Position numbers and translations under genes: made by a program. A stretch of 64,000 bases of DNA. Origin: Rhodococcus rhodnii. Lineage in GTDB: Bacteria > Actinomycetota > Actinomycetes > Mycobacteriales > Pseudonocardiaceae. The stretch lies in the NCBI GenBank assembly GCA_000720375.1, contig JOAA01000038.1:1-64000 (forward strand), read 5' to 3'. The notes below the pieces were generated by a model. It searched no databases. It saw only the letters and a program-made list of their open reading frames with translations, and was not told where the DNA came from. The first letter of the stretch is position 1. Each line of letters opens with the position of its first letter. Positions 7,770-15,585 of the stretch are shown here, piece by piece.

Positions 7770-8768
7770 ATGAGGATCGGGGTACTTGACATCGGCTCCA
7801 ACTCCGCGCAGTTACAAGTGATCGACGCGCGTCCCGGAGCACCGCCACTGCCGGCGCACTGCGTCAAGGCACCCACGCTGCTGGCCGAGTCCATCAACGA
7901 GGACGGGGCGATCGACGACGACGGGATGCAACGGGTCGCCGACGCGGTGTCCCGCGCGGTGGATTTCGCTTTCCGGTACTCGGTCGACCAGCTGTACCCG
8001 TTCGTCACCTCGGCGATCAGGGATGCCACGAACCGTGATGACGTGCTGGACAAGATCGAACGAGCGGCCTCGATCACGCCGCAGTACCTCTCGGGTGAGC
8101 AGGAGGCCCGGCTGACGTACCTCGCGGCGCACCGGTGGTACGGCTGGTCGGCGGGCCGGCTGATGGTCCTGGACATCGGCGGCGGCTCGATGGAGATCGT
8201 GCTCGGCCGCGACGCCCAGCCGGACCTGGCCGTCTCGCTGCCCCTGGGCGCCGGCCGGGTGACCCGGCGGTTCCTGCCGGACGATCCGCCGTCCCGCAAA
8301 CAGATCAAGGCGGCCCGAAGGTACATCCGGGACACCCTCAGCGAGGTCGTCGACCGGCTGCGGTGGGAAGGCGACCCGAGGCGCGTGGTCGCGACGTCCA
8401 AGACGTTCAAGCAACTGGCCCGGCTCAACGGGGCGGCGCCGCAACGCAAAGGACCGTTCGTCCGGCGCTCGCTGTCGGTCACCGCACTCGCGCGGTCGAT
8501 TCCCAAACTGGCGACCAAGACGGCCGCCGAACGCGGACGGATGCGTGGCGTCTCGAAGTCCCGGTCCAGGCAGATTCTCGCCGGAGCGATGATCGCCCAC
8601 GACGCGCTGGTGGCGCTGGACATCTCCGCGGTGGAGATCTGCCCGTGGGCCCTGCGGGAAGGGATCATGCTGCAGCACCTGGCCGGGATGGTCGGCGACA
8701 GCGAAACGCTGCCGTTGCAGCCGCTGACCCGGAACGGTCGCGTGATCGAGTTGCGAGACCACGCCTGA
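7770..8768 (+). CDS. Ppx/GppA family phosphatase (exopolyphosphatase-like)
   Basis: A 332-aa member of the ASKHA fold. The phosphate loops are readable: VLDIGSNSAQLQV at the N-terminus, TSAIRDATN near 90, and VLDIGGGSMEIVLG near 133. The C-terminal region keeps the ICPWALREGI segment typical of actinobacterial Ppx proteins. The expected activity is hydrolysis of polyphosphate and/or (p)ppGpp in the cytoplasm. ATG at 7770 is the natural start because the conserved MRIGVLDIGSNS follows directly. A CsbD-like gene lies 33 bp downstream on the same strand. Confidence 0.9.
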   Translation: MRIGVLDIGSNSAQLQVIDARPGAPPLPAHCVKAPTLLAESINEDGAIDDDGMQRVADAVSRAVDFAFRYSVDQLYPFVTSAIRDATNRDDVLDKIERAASITPQYLSGEQEARLTYLAAHRWYGWSAGRLMVLDIGGGSMEIVLGRDAQPDLAVSLPLGAGRVTRRFLPDDPPSRKQIKAARRYIRDTLSEVVDRLRWEGDPRRVVATSKTFKQLARLNGAAPQRKGPFVRRSLSVTALARSIPKLATKTAAERGRMRGVSKSRSRQILAGAMIAHDALVALDISAVEICPWALREGIMLQHLAGMVGDSETLPLQPLTRNGRVIELRDHA

Positions 8769-8801
8769 CTGGGTACTACGACCTTGAGCAGGGAGGTACT
8801 C

Positions 8802-8954
8802 ATGTCCGCTGACAAGCCGAAACACGTGGTCGAGGAGATCGTCGGCAAGATCAAGGAGGAGTGGGGCGAGTACACCGGCAACGAGGCGTTGCGGGTGGAG
8901 GGCGAGGCGGAGCTCGAGCAGGCGAAAGAAGACCTCAAACGGGACGAAGAATGA
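8802..8954 (+). CDS. CsbD-like small stress protein
   Basis: A 50-aa acidic, fully helical protein beginning MSADKPKHVVEEIVGKIKEE and containing GEYTGNEALRVEGEAELEQA, the hallmark of the CsbD family (G-K-x-KE-x-x-G-x-x-TG-(D/N)-x-x-L-x-x-EG). A clear GGGAGG ribosome site lies 5 nt before the ATG. It sits between ppx and ku and may be cotranscribed with either. CsbD proteins are general-stress proteins of unknown mechanism. Confidence 0.85.
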   Translation: MSADKPKHVVEEIVGKIKEEWGEYTGNEALRVEGEAELEQAKEDLKRDEE

Positions 8955-8983
8955 TCCGCCCGGTTTGCGGGTAGCCACGAGTC

Positions 8984-9907
8984 ATGGCGCGTGCGATATG
9001 GAGCGGGGCGATCAGTTTCGGGCTGGTCGCCATCCCGGTGGAGCTCTACAGCGCCACCAGCGACCACACCGTCCACTTCAACCAGTTCCAGCGCGGGACG
9101 TCCGACCGGATCCGGTACAAACGGGTGAACGAGCGGACCGGCAAGGAAGTGGACTACAGCGACATCGTCAAGGGCCGTGAGGTCGGCGACGGCCAGTTCG
9201 TCCTGGTCGAACCGGATGAGCTGGCGGACATCGCGCCGGGCCGGTCGAGGACGATCGACATCGACGCCTTTGTGGACCTCGACGAGATCGACCCGATCTT
9301 CTACCAGAAGACCTATTGGCTGGCACCGGCCAAAAAGGAGTATGCGAGGCCGTATGCCTTGCTGGCCAAGGCGATGACCGAGAGCAATCGTGCCGGGATC
9401 GCTACGTTCGTCATGCGCGGCAAGCAGTATCTGACCGCGGTACGTGCCCGTGACGGGATCATGGCGCTGGAGACGATGTACTTCGCCGACGAGATCAGGG
9501 ATCCGGCTGAGGTCAAGGAGACCGTCAAAGGCGCGAAAGCCCCGCACGGCAAGGAACTGAAGATGGCGACGTCGCTGATCGAGTCGCTCAGCGAGGCGTG
9601 GAAACCGGACGACTACCGGGACACCTACACCGACAAGGTGAACAAGCTGATCGAGGACAAGGCGCAGGGCAACGAGATCGTCGTGGAGGCCGAGCCGCCG
9701 GAGGCCACCGAGGTCACCGACCTGATGGAGGCCCTGCGCCGCAGCGTCGAGTCGACCAAGGGCCGTACCAAGCAGCGGAAGAAGTCGCCTGACCTGTCCG
9801 ACCTCAGCAAGGCCGAGCTCGACGAACGCGCCCGTGACCTGGAAATCAAGGGCCGGTCGAAGATGAACCGGGCCGAACTGGAGAAAGCAGTGGCGAAGGC
9901 CTCATGA
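8984..9907 (+). CDS. ku: Bacterial Ku, DNA-end-binding protein of non-homologous end joining
   Basis: A 307-aa protein. The Ku core (about 1-255) opens with MARAIWSGAISFGLVAIPV, diagnostic of the family, and contains the TYWLAPAKKEYARPYALL segment. The C-terminal tail (about 265-307) reads SKAELDERARDLEIKGRSKM and resembles a SAP/Rho-N type DNA-binding helix pair, as in other actinobacterial Ku proteins. It forms a homodimer that rings broken DNA ends and recruits LigD. No ligD is in the window. The following SDR gene overlaps by ATGA. Confidence 0.95.
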   Translation: MARAIWSGAISFGLVAIPVELYSATSDHTVHFNQFQRGTSDRIRYKRVNERTGKEVDYSDIVKGREVGDGQFVLVEPDELADIAPGRSRTIDIDAFVDLDEIDPIFYQKTYWLAPAKKEYARPYALLAKAMTESNRAGIATFVMRGKQYLTAVRARDGIMALETMYFADEIRDPAEVKETVKGAKAPHGKELKMATSLIESLSEAWKPDDYRDTYTDKVNKLIEDKAQGNEIVVEAEPPEATEVTDLMEALRRSVESTKGRTKQRKKSPDLSDLSKAELDERARDLEIKGRSKMNRAELEKAVAKAS

Positions 9908-10731
9908 GTACCGTCGCACCACTCCCCTGGGACCGTGCCGGGGCGCCGATGTACGCCGTCGTCACTGGTGCTGACTCGGGCATCGGCAAGGCTACGGCTG
10001 TCGCGCTCGCCGGAGGCGGCGTCGACGTCGGAATCACCTACAACCGGGACGCGGACGGCGCGGAGGAGACCGCGAAACTCGTGCGTGAACGCGGCGTGCG
10101 AGCCGCCATCCGCCACCTCGACCTGACCGACCTGCCAACGTCAACCGGTGCGGTGGACGCACTCGCCGAGGAACTCGGCGGCCTCGACGTGCTGGTCAAC
10201 TGCGCGGGCACAGGCACAAGCCAGCTCGTCATGGACATGGACTACGACACGTGGCGCGACGTGATCTCCGTTGACCTCGACGGAGCGTTCCTGTGCTCCC
10301 AACGCGCGGCGCGGCACATGATCGAAGCAGGCAGGGGCGGGCGGATCATCAACATCACCAGCGTCCACGAGCATGCCCCCAGAATCGGTGCGGCACCGTA
10401 CTGCGCGGCGAAGGCGGGTCTCGGCGCACTGACCAAGGTGCTCGCGCTGGAGCTGGCCGAACACGCGATCACGGTGAACTCGGTCGCGCCCGGCGAAATC
10501 TCCACGCCGATGACCGGCCAGGAGGACATCGACCCGAAAACCCAGCCCCGGCCAGGAGTCCCGCTGGGCAGGCCAGGTCACGCCCAGGAAGTCGCCGCTG
10601 TAGTGGCCTTCCTCGCCACACCCGCGGCCGGATACGTCACTGGCGCGTCCTATGTGGTCGACGGCGGCATGCTCATGATGGGCCCGCAGGCAAGCCAGCT
10701 CCTGCACGACGACCGCTGGCGTACACCGTGA
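9904..10731 (+). CDS. SDR family NAD(P)-dependent oxidoreductase
   Basis: A 275-aa classical short-chain dehydrogenase. The Rossmann glycine motif is TGADSGIGKA, the NAG-like motif is NCAGTG, the active-site serine lies in NITSVHEH, and Y-x-x-x-K appears as YCAAK. The C-terminus has YVTGASYVVDGG. ATG at 9904 overlaps the ku stop (ATGA), which favours that start over the internal MYAVV. The substrate is unknown, and coupling to ku may be only transcriptional. Confidence 0.88.
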   Translation: MSTVAPLPWDRAGAPMYAVVTGADSGIGKATAVALAGGGVDVGITYNRDADGAEETAKLVRERGVRAAIRHLDLTDLPTSTGAVDALAEELGGLDVLVNCAGTGTSQLVMDMDYDTWRDVISVDLDGAFLCSQRAARHMIEAGRGGRIINITSVHEHAPRIGAAPYCAAKAGLGALTKVLALELAEHAITVNSVAPGEISTPMTGQEDIDPKTQPRPGVPLGRPGHAQEVAAVVAFLATPAAGYVTGASYVVDGGMLMMGPQASQLLHDDRWRTP

Positions 10732-10767
10732 GGTTTCCGGCTTGACGGACCGGGCAACACTGGATGC

Positions 10768-11157
10768 ATGATCGGACAACTACGTAGCGTGGTGTTTGAC
10801 TGCAAGGATCCGGCCAAACTGGGGGATTTCTACGCGCGGTTGATCGGCGGAACCGTCACGAACAACGAACCGGAGTGGGTGGTCGTGACGGACCCGAGTG
10901 GCCAGCGGCTGGCGTTCCAGTTGGCGCCCGACCACCAGCCGCCGAAGTTCCCTGACACCTCGGGCTCCCAGCAGGTCCACCTGGACATCAAGGTCGACGA
11001 CCCGGACGAAGCCGAACGCCAGGCCCTGGCGTTGGGCGCTACCCGCGTGACCGAGGAGCACCACGAGGACCATTTCCGGGTGTTCCGCGACCCGGCAGGC
11101 CACACGTTCTGCCTGGTCTACGGCGTTCAGGAGGATTCGGCGGGCGCAGGAGCCTGA
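10768..11157 (+). CDS. VOC family protein (glyoxalase-like domain)
   Basis: A 129-aa single-domain protein with two beta-alpha-beta-beta-beta modules typical of the vicinal oxygen chelate fold: VVFDCKDPAKLGDFYARLIG at the N-terminus and VHLDIKVDD plus FRVFRDPAGHTFCLVYG in the second half. Metal-ligand candidates are the His of VHLD and the acidic residue near the C-terminus. It could be a glyoxalase or lyase, or an antibiotic-binding protein. Its 3' end overlaps the convergent TetR gene by 31 bp. Confidence 0.85.
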   Translation: MIGQLRSVVFDCKDPAKLGDFYARLIGGTVTNNEPEWVVVTDPSGQRLAFQLAPDHQPPKFPDTSGSQQVHLDIKVDDPDEAERQALALGATRVTEEHHEDHFRVFRDPAGHTFCLVYGVQEDSAGAGA

Positions 11158-11732
11158 ATCGGGCGCAGGGCGTTGCGAATGGTCTCCTCGGCGAACGCGA
11201 CAGCAGCCGACGCGGCGCCTGATCGTCCCATCGCGGCACCGTTGACCTTCAACCCGTCGATGATGAGCAACAGCCGGTCCGCGAGCGTACGCGGATCGGC
11301 TGCACCCGCGCGCTTGGCGAGGTCGAACAGGCTTTCCCGGATGAACTCGAAGTTCGCGGTGGTCGCCCGGTTGACGGGGTGATCGGCTTCGGGGAACTCG
11401 GCGTGCGTGTTGTAGATGACGCACCCCCGAAACCCAGGGGCGGTGGCGTTCTCCGCGATCCGGGCGACCATCGCCAGCAGCTGGTCGGCGGGCGCCGAAA
11501 CCTGCGCGGCAACCTCCCGCAGGTCGAAACACCATCCTTCCTTGCTCCGCTCGATGTAAGCGGCGACAAGGTCATCCTTGGTCGGAAACTCGCGGTAGAG
11601 CAGATTCTTGCCGCAGCCGGCCACATCGATGATCTGCTGCATGCCGACAGCATGCACACCGTGGGCGTTGAACAGCTGACAGGCAGCGGTGAGTATCCGA
11701 TCCCTCGCCCCCGGATCAGGCTTACGAGGCAT
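11127..11732 (-). CDS. TetR family transcriptional regulator
   Basis: A 201-aa repressor. The helix-turn-helix (about 10-57) reads DRILTAACQLFNAHGVHAVG then AGCGKNLLYREFPTKDDLVA. The C-terminal half contains GFRGCVIYNTHAEFP, the conserved GC-x-x-x-N segment of one TetR subfamily. ATG at 11732 starts the conserved MPRKPDPGARDRIL. The frame stays open upstream only because the 22-nt repeat array happens to lack stops. It is divergent from the SDR gene at 12191, whose promoter carries two near-identical GGACCGATCGGTCC-type palindromes, the likely target. Confidence 0.88.
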   Translation of the reverse strand: MPRKPDPGARDRILTAACQLFNAHGVHAVGMQQIIDVAGCGKNLLYREFPTKDDLVAAYIERSKEGWCFDLREVAAQVSAPADQLLAMVARIAENATAPGFRGCVIYNTHAEFPEADHPVNRATTANFEFIRESLFDLAKRAGAADPRTLADRLLLIIDGLKVNGAAMGRSGAASAAVAFAEETIRNALRPIQAPAPAESS

Positions 11733-11816
11733 GGCCGAAACGATACCCGACCAATTCCGGACCGCCCAGTCCACGATCACCGCGGACGGCACCAGCCCAA
11801 GCCGAACCGCCCCCGC

Positions 11817-12091
11817 GTGTCCACCATTCCAGCACCCCGTGTCGCACGTTCCAGCACCATGTGTCGCACGTTCCAGCACTGTGAGTCGCACGTTCCAGCA
11901 CCATGTGTCGCACGCTCCGGCACCCCGAGTCGCACGTTCCAGCACTGTGAAATTCCCTCGAAGGACAGGAACGGGCATTTCATGGTGCCGCAATGGTGGA
12001 CACGGCGTGCCGGAACGGCGGACACGGTGTGCCGCAATGGCGGACACAGTGTGCTGGAACGGTGGACACGGGGTGCTGGAACGGTGGACAC
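11817..12091. repeat. Large inverted array of 22-nt tandem repeats (6 forward, 5 reverse copies)
   Basis: Six contiguous 22-nt units run from 11817 to 11948, sharing (GTGTC or GAGTC)NCACGTTCCAGCAC-type cores. Five units of the same family in reverse orientation run from 11982 to 12091 (pattern GTGCTGGAACGGTGGACAC). The 33-nt centre (11949-11981) is itself an imperfect dyad, GAAATTCCC against GGGCATTTC. The outermost forward and reverse units match at 21 of 22 positions. There are no spacers between units. The whole block could fold into one long cruciform and lies in the divergent gap between a TetR and an SDR gene. Confidence 0.92.
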
Positions 12092-12140
12092 GCGCGGAGG
12101 GGCATGGCTTGACACGACCTTGCCATCTCCACCACGATGG

Positions 12141-12169
12141 GGACCGATCAGTCCGGGACCGATCGGTCC
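12141..12169. promoter_or_regulatory. Doubled palindromic operator upstream of the SDR gene
   Basis: GGACCGATCAGTCC (12141-12154) and the perfect 14-bp palindrome GGACCGATCGGTCC (12156-12169) lie head to tail, with centres 15 bp apart. This is the expected layout for cooperative binding of two TetR-type dimers, most likely the product of the divergent gene at 11127-11732. Confidence 0.7.
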
Positions 12170-12190
12170 GCAATACTGGAGGGGTTTGTA

Positions 12191-12982
12191 GTGGATCTGC
12201 GACTCGCGGGGAAGACTGCCGTTGTCACTGGCGGCAGCAAGGGGATTGGGTTGGAAACCGTTCGCCTGCTTCAGCAGGAGGGCGTCAAGGTGGTCAGTGG
12301 TTCTCGTTCGATCACGCCGCAACTCAAGGAGACCGGCGCCTACGCGGTCACCGTTGATCTGTCCACACCGGACGGCCCGCAGCGGTTGATCGACGAGGCG
12401 GTGGCGCATCTCGGCGGCATCGACATCCTCATCAACAATGTGGGCATCGGCGACAGCGAAAGCCTCGTCGAAGGCGCGACCAACACCCTGCTCACGCTGC
12501 CGGACAGTGCTTGGGAAAGCGCATTCGACCTGCACTTCTACAGCGCTCTGCGCGCGACGAGGGCTGCGTTGCCGAGCCTCATCGAGCGCAAGGGTGTCAT
12601 CGTCAACGTGTCGTCGACCGGGGCGCGGCTCGTGGGCGGCGGCCCGGTCAACTACAACGTTTCCAAGGTCGCCCTGAACGCGCTGACCAAGATCACCGCC
12701 GAGCAGTTCGGTGCCGAGGGCGTCCGCGCGATCACGGTCTCCCCTGGCCCGGTCAGCACCGGTGTGTGGACCGACGAGGATGGGTTCATCGGCAAAGTCG
12801 CCCGCGCGCAGGGCGTCACGCGCGAGCAGTTCGAGCAGACGCTGCTCAGCCAGCTGAGCGCCTCGACTGGTCGTGTTTCCACGCCTGCCGAGGTCGCTCA
12901 GCTGATCGTGTTCGCCGCGTCTCCCAACAACGTCACGGGAACCGACTACTTGGTCGACGGCGGAATGGTCAAGACCGCCTGA
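12191..12982 (+). CDS. SDR family NAD(P)-dependent oxidoreductase
   Basis: A 263-aa classical SDR with TGGSKGIGLE (cofactor loop), NNVGIG, INVSSTG-type serine strand (VIVNVSSTGA), and YNVSK as the catalytic Tyr/Lys pair. The C-terminus has TGTDYLVDGG. GTG at 12191 was chosen because GGAGGGG lies 7 nt upstream; the frame extends upstream through the operator but that part cannot be coding. Probable target of the divergent TetR repressor. Its 3' end overlaps the heme-binding protein gene by 14 bp. Confidence 0.88.
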   Translation: MDLRLAGKTAVVTGGSKGIGLETVRLLQQEGVKVVSGSRSITPQLKETGAYAVTVDLSTPDGPQRLIDEAVAHLGGIDILINNVGIGDSESLVEGATNTLLTLPDSAWESAFDLHFYSALRATRAALPSLIERKGVIVNVSSTGARLVGGGPVNYNVSKVALNALTKITAEQFGAEGVRAITVSPGPVSTGVWTDEDGFIGKVARAQGVTREQFEQTLLSQLSASTGRVSTPAEVAQLIVFAASPNNVTGTDYLVDGGMVKTA

Positions 12983-14732
12983 CCTTGCGTCCGAAGTAGA
13001 CCATTCCGGCGCCGGACATCAGCAGCAGCGCACCGATCGTCAACATCCCGACCGGGTTGGCGCCGGTGTTGGCCAGTTCGGTGGGCCGGAAGTTCAACGG
13101 TGGCACCAGATCCTCCGGCGAGGTAGTCCCGCCATCGACAGGCGGGCTCGCAGTCGGTGTAGGCAGCGAAGAACACGCGGCACCGAGCGCGATGGTCATG
13201 GTGTCGAGCTTGTCACCCGCGGCATAGAACCCAGCGAACGCCTCCGAACTCGCCAGGGTCGCGGCGACGCCGACGATCGTCAGCACTCCGTCGGCATTTG
13301 TCGCCTTTGCCGTGTCCAGATTCAGCTTCGCCAGTTCGACGCCGGTCAGCTTGGTCGGCTTGCCCGGCGCGCCCTCTTTCGCCGTCAACTCGACGTCCGC
13401 GAACAACGATCCCGTCTTGCCGTCGACCACGACACGCGGATTGCCGAGGTGCACGGTGAAAAGGTGCGCCGGGTAGTCGAAGCTGATCATTCCGCCGAAC
13501 GCGACCTCGAACTTGGTGTCCGATGTGTACTTCGCCGACTTGAATGGATACCGGTGCGCACCGGTTGCCACGCCGTTCTGGTTGGGCACCACGTCGATGT
13601 CGGTGATCACGGCTCCACCGGAGGCCTTGATGCTGTTGCCGCTGCCGTTGCCCACGTACTGCCGGAAACTCTTTTTGAAGCCCCACACCAGATTGCCCTT
13701 GTCGAACTGGGTGCCGGCCTCGCACTCGGCCGGGAAGTCCGCCGTGAACGTCACGGTGCCGGCGTCGACCTCGGTGCCCTTGGGATAGAACCCGGCGAAC
13801 GCAGCCGCGCCGTCCTCGGTCAACGCCGCCGACTTGATCTTCACGGTGACGCCGCGCCCGGACACCACCGGCTTGCCGTCGAACACCAAGTCCGCGTACG
13901 CGATCTCCTTGGGCCCGAACACCTTCTCCGGCTGCGCTTTGGTCCCATAGAACGCTGTGTTGACGGTCGCGTGCAGCACGCCCTTGCCGTCGGGGTTGAT
14001 CACGATCTTCGGATTGGCCAGGCCGTAGTCCCAGATCGTATGCGCCTCGTAGGCGAAATTGACCTTGCCGGAGAAGTGCACCTCACCCTTGCCCGCGCGC
14101 GGGTCGAAGGATGCAGACTTGAACGGCCACACATAAGGCAAAGGTGGCGTGCCCGCGGTGTCGAAAGTGGCGCCTTGGGACGGTGTGATCGTGCCGCCGC
14201 GAGCGATGTAGCCACGCCATGAGGCCTTGATCCCCCAGGTCAACGCGCCATCGACCGGTTTGTCGGATCCCTTGAACTTCAACGGGATCAGGATGTCCTT
14301 CGCCGTGTCAGGGTTGTCCCACGGGAAGATCATCACGTAGAACTGCTCGTTCGCCGCGCTGATCGTCTCACCGCCCGCGGTGTAGCTCCCCTTGACCGTC
14401 ACCTCGGTCTGCCAGGTGCCGTCCGGCTTCAGGTCGATGCCGAACTGCCAGTTTTCCTTCAACAGCTTGCTGTACTGGGTGAAGGTCGTGGTCGCCTTGT
14501 CCCGCCAGCCAGTCCGCTGTGGACCGATCCGGACTCCGTATCCCTTGCCGTCACCGAACTTCGGGTCGAAGGCGGTGCCCTTGATGGTGATCTTCTGCCC
14601 AGCCGGGTCCAGATCGCTGGCGCTGGACAACGACACGCTCGGCTTCGTCTGCTGTGCCTGCGCCGTCGCGGGCGCCGCGACCAGCAGCAACGCCCCCAGC
14701 GCCACCGCGCCTAACCGTCTGACCTTACTCAT
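12969..14732 (-). CDS. htaA: Cell-wall-anchored HtaA-domain heme-binding protein
   Basis: A 587-aa surface protein. A signal peptide covers 1-27 (ending ATAQAQ). An N-terminal beta module (about 30-140, VSLSSASDLDPAGQKITIKG) resembles the module in the two neighbouring secreted proteins. Two HtaA domains follow at about 160-340 (DGALTWGIKASWRGYI) and 345-525 (NLVWGFKKSFRQYV), each with a Tyr at the position used for heme binding in this family. The C-terminus is LANTG (553-557), a hydrophobic helix and a positive tail, an LAxTG signal typical of class-E sortase. The ATG overlaps the preceding stop. It captures heme at the cell wall for the HmuTUV transporter. Confidence 0.9.
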   Translation of the reverse strand: MSKVRRLGAVALGALLLVAAPATAQAQQTKPSVSLSSASDLDPAGQKITIKGTAFDPKFGDGKGYGVRIGPQRTGWRDKATTTFTQYSKLLKENWQFGIDLKPDGTWQTEVTVKGSYTAGGETISAANEQFYVMIFPWDNPDTAKDILIPLKFKGSDKPVDGALTWGIKASWRGYIARGGTITPSQGATFDTAGTPPLPYVWPFKSASFDPRAGKGEVHFSGKVNFAYEAHTIWDYGLANPKIVINPDGKGVLHATVNTAFYGTKAQPEKVFGPKEIAYADLVFDGKPVVSGRGVTVKIKSAALTEDGAAAFAGFYPKGTEVDAGTVTFTADFPAECEAGTQFDKGNLVWGFKKSFRQYVGNGSGNSIKASGGAVITDIDVVPNQNGVATGAHRYPFKSAKYTSDTKFEVAFGGMISFDYPAHLFTVHLGNPRVVVDGKTGSLFADVELTAKEGAPGKPTKLTGVELAKLNLDTAKATNADGVLTIVGVAATLASSEAFAGFYAAGDKLDTMTIALGAACSSLPTPTASPPVDGGTTSPEDLVPPLNFRPTELANTGANPVGMLTIGALLLMSGAGMVYFGRKVRRS

Positions 14733-15585
14733 CGCTTGTCTCTTTCTGCGCTGATCCCTTTTGGGCACCAAGGCGTCGACGAGACAGCACCAGGCCACCC
14801 ACAGCCACCAGGACAAGGACCGGAATGCCGATCAGCAGCCAGAGGTTCGGCCCAGCGTCCCGTGGGAGTGGCTGCGCCTGCGCCGCTGGCTCCGGAGTCC
14901 GCTGCTCACTCGTCGTCTCCACCGATGTAGTGGTGACGGAAGTGGAGGTCGTCGTCGGAGGAGGAGGCGAAGTGGTGGTCACCGCCGGAGGCGTGGTCGT
15001 CGTTGCCTTCGTTTGAGGTGGTGGTGCGGGCTGCTGGTTGGGAACAGCGAAACTGATGGGAGTAAAGGTCTCGTTGTTGGCGTTCGTCACGCCGTGTGCG
15101 CCGACGGTGATCACGCCGCAGCGCGACTTCAAACAGTCTACTTCGGACACACCGCCCGATCGGTCGGCAGCTTTGAACCGCGGGCCGGGGATGTTCAGCT
15201 TGGTGCTCCACGTGCCGTTCTCGGCAAGAACACCGCCATTGGCCGACGCGGCCGTGTCACTGCCGGGGAACGCCACAAAGCGCTGATAGCCGTTGTTGTC
15301 CTTGGTTTCACGATCCTGGACGTACTTGAACGTCGCGCCGCTGGCGCCGCCCTTGCTCGGCCGCCATGAACCGCCATCCGGATCAGAGACCCAGCCAAAG
15401 AACACGTAAATGCCGCCGTGGCCGTTCTTTACGGACTGAAAACCCTTGCCCTGCAAGGTCAATGTGGTCGCGTACTGCGGGTCCGCGGTCGCGGGCGACA
15501 CCGACACGGTCGCGCCCTGCGCGTGCGCCGGAGTCGCCGCAGCCAGTCCCAGAACGGCGGCCAAGCCTAGAACACGTGCTCTCAT
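14725..15585 (-). CDS. Secreted, membrane-anchored protein of the heme-uptake locus
   Basis: A 286-aa protein. It has a signal peptide at 1-22 (ending AHAQ), a beta-rich domain at about 23-185 with one cysteine pair (DCLKSRCGVITV), a Thr/Pro/Ser-rich linker at about 190-240, one transmembrane helix at about 250-270 (LWLLIGIPVLVLVAVGGLVL) and a short cytoplasmic tail. The extracellular domain starts VSVSPATADPQYATTLTLQG and resembles the N-terminal part of the HtaA protein and the product at 18431. It likely relays heme between the wall protein and the lipoprotein HmuT (inference from operon position). Confidence 0.75.
   Translation of the reverse strand: MRARVLGLAAVLGLAAATPAHAQGATVSVSPATADPQYATTLTLQGKGFQSVKNGHGGIYVFFGWVSDPDGGSWRPSKGGASGATFKYVQDRETKDNNGYQRFVAFPGSDTAASANGGVLAENGTWSTKLNIPGPRFKAADRSGGVSEVDCLKSRCGVITVGAHGVTNANNETFTPISFAVPNQQPAPPPQTKATTTTPPAVTTTSPPPPTTTSTSVTTTSVETTSEQRTPEPAAQAQPLPRDAGPNLWLLIGIPVLVLVAVGGLVLSRRRLGAQKGSAQKETSDE

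Noticed and set aside
7748..9547. 599-codon minus-strand open frame
   Set aside because: Antisense to ppx, the CsbD-like gene and ku, all of which have clear motifs on the plus strand.
8984..9907. Complete NHEJ locus
   Set aside because: Only ku is present; no ligD or polymerase/nuclease domain gene lies in the window.
11817..12091. Possible CRISPR array
   Set aside because: Units are directly contiguous with no spacers, the second half is inverted, and no cas gene is present.
11733..12173. N-terminal extension of the TetR protein through the repeat array
   Set aside because: The 22-nt repeats are translated in shifting frames into low-complexity Cys/Trp/His-rich sequence; the conserved TetR start is at 11732.
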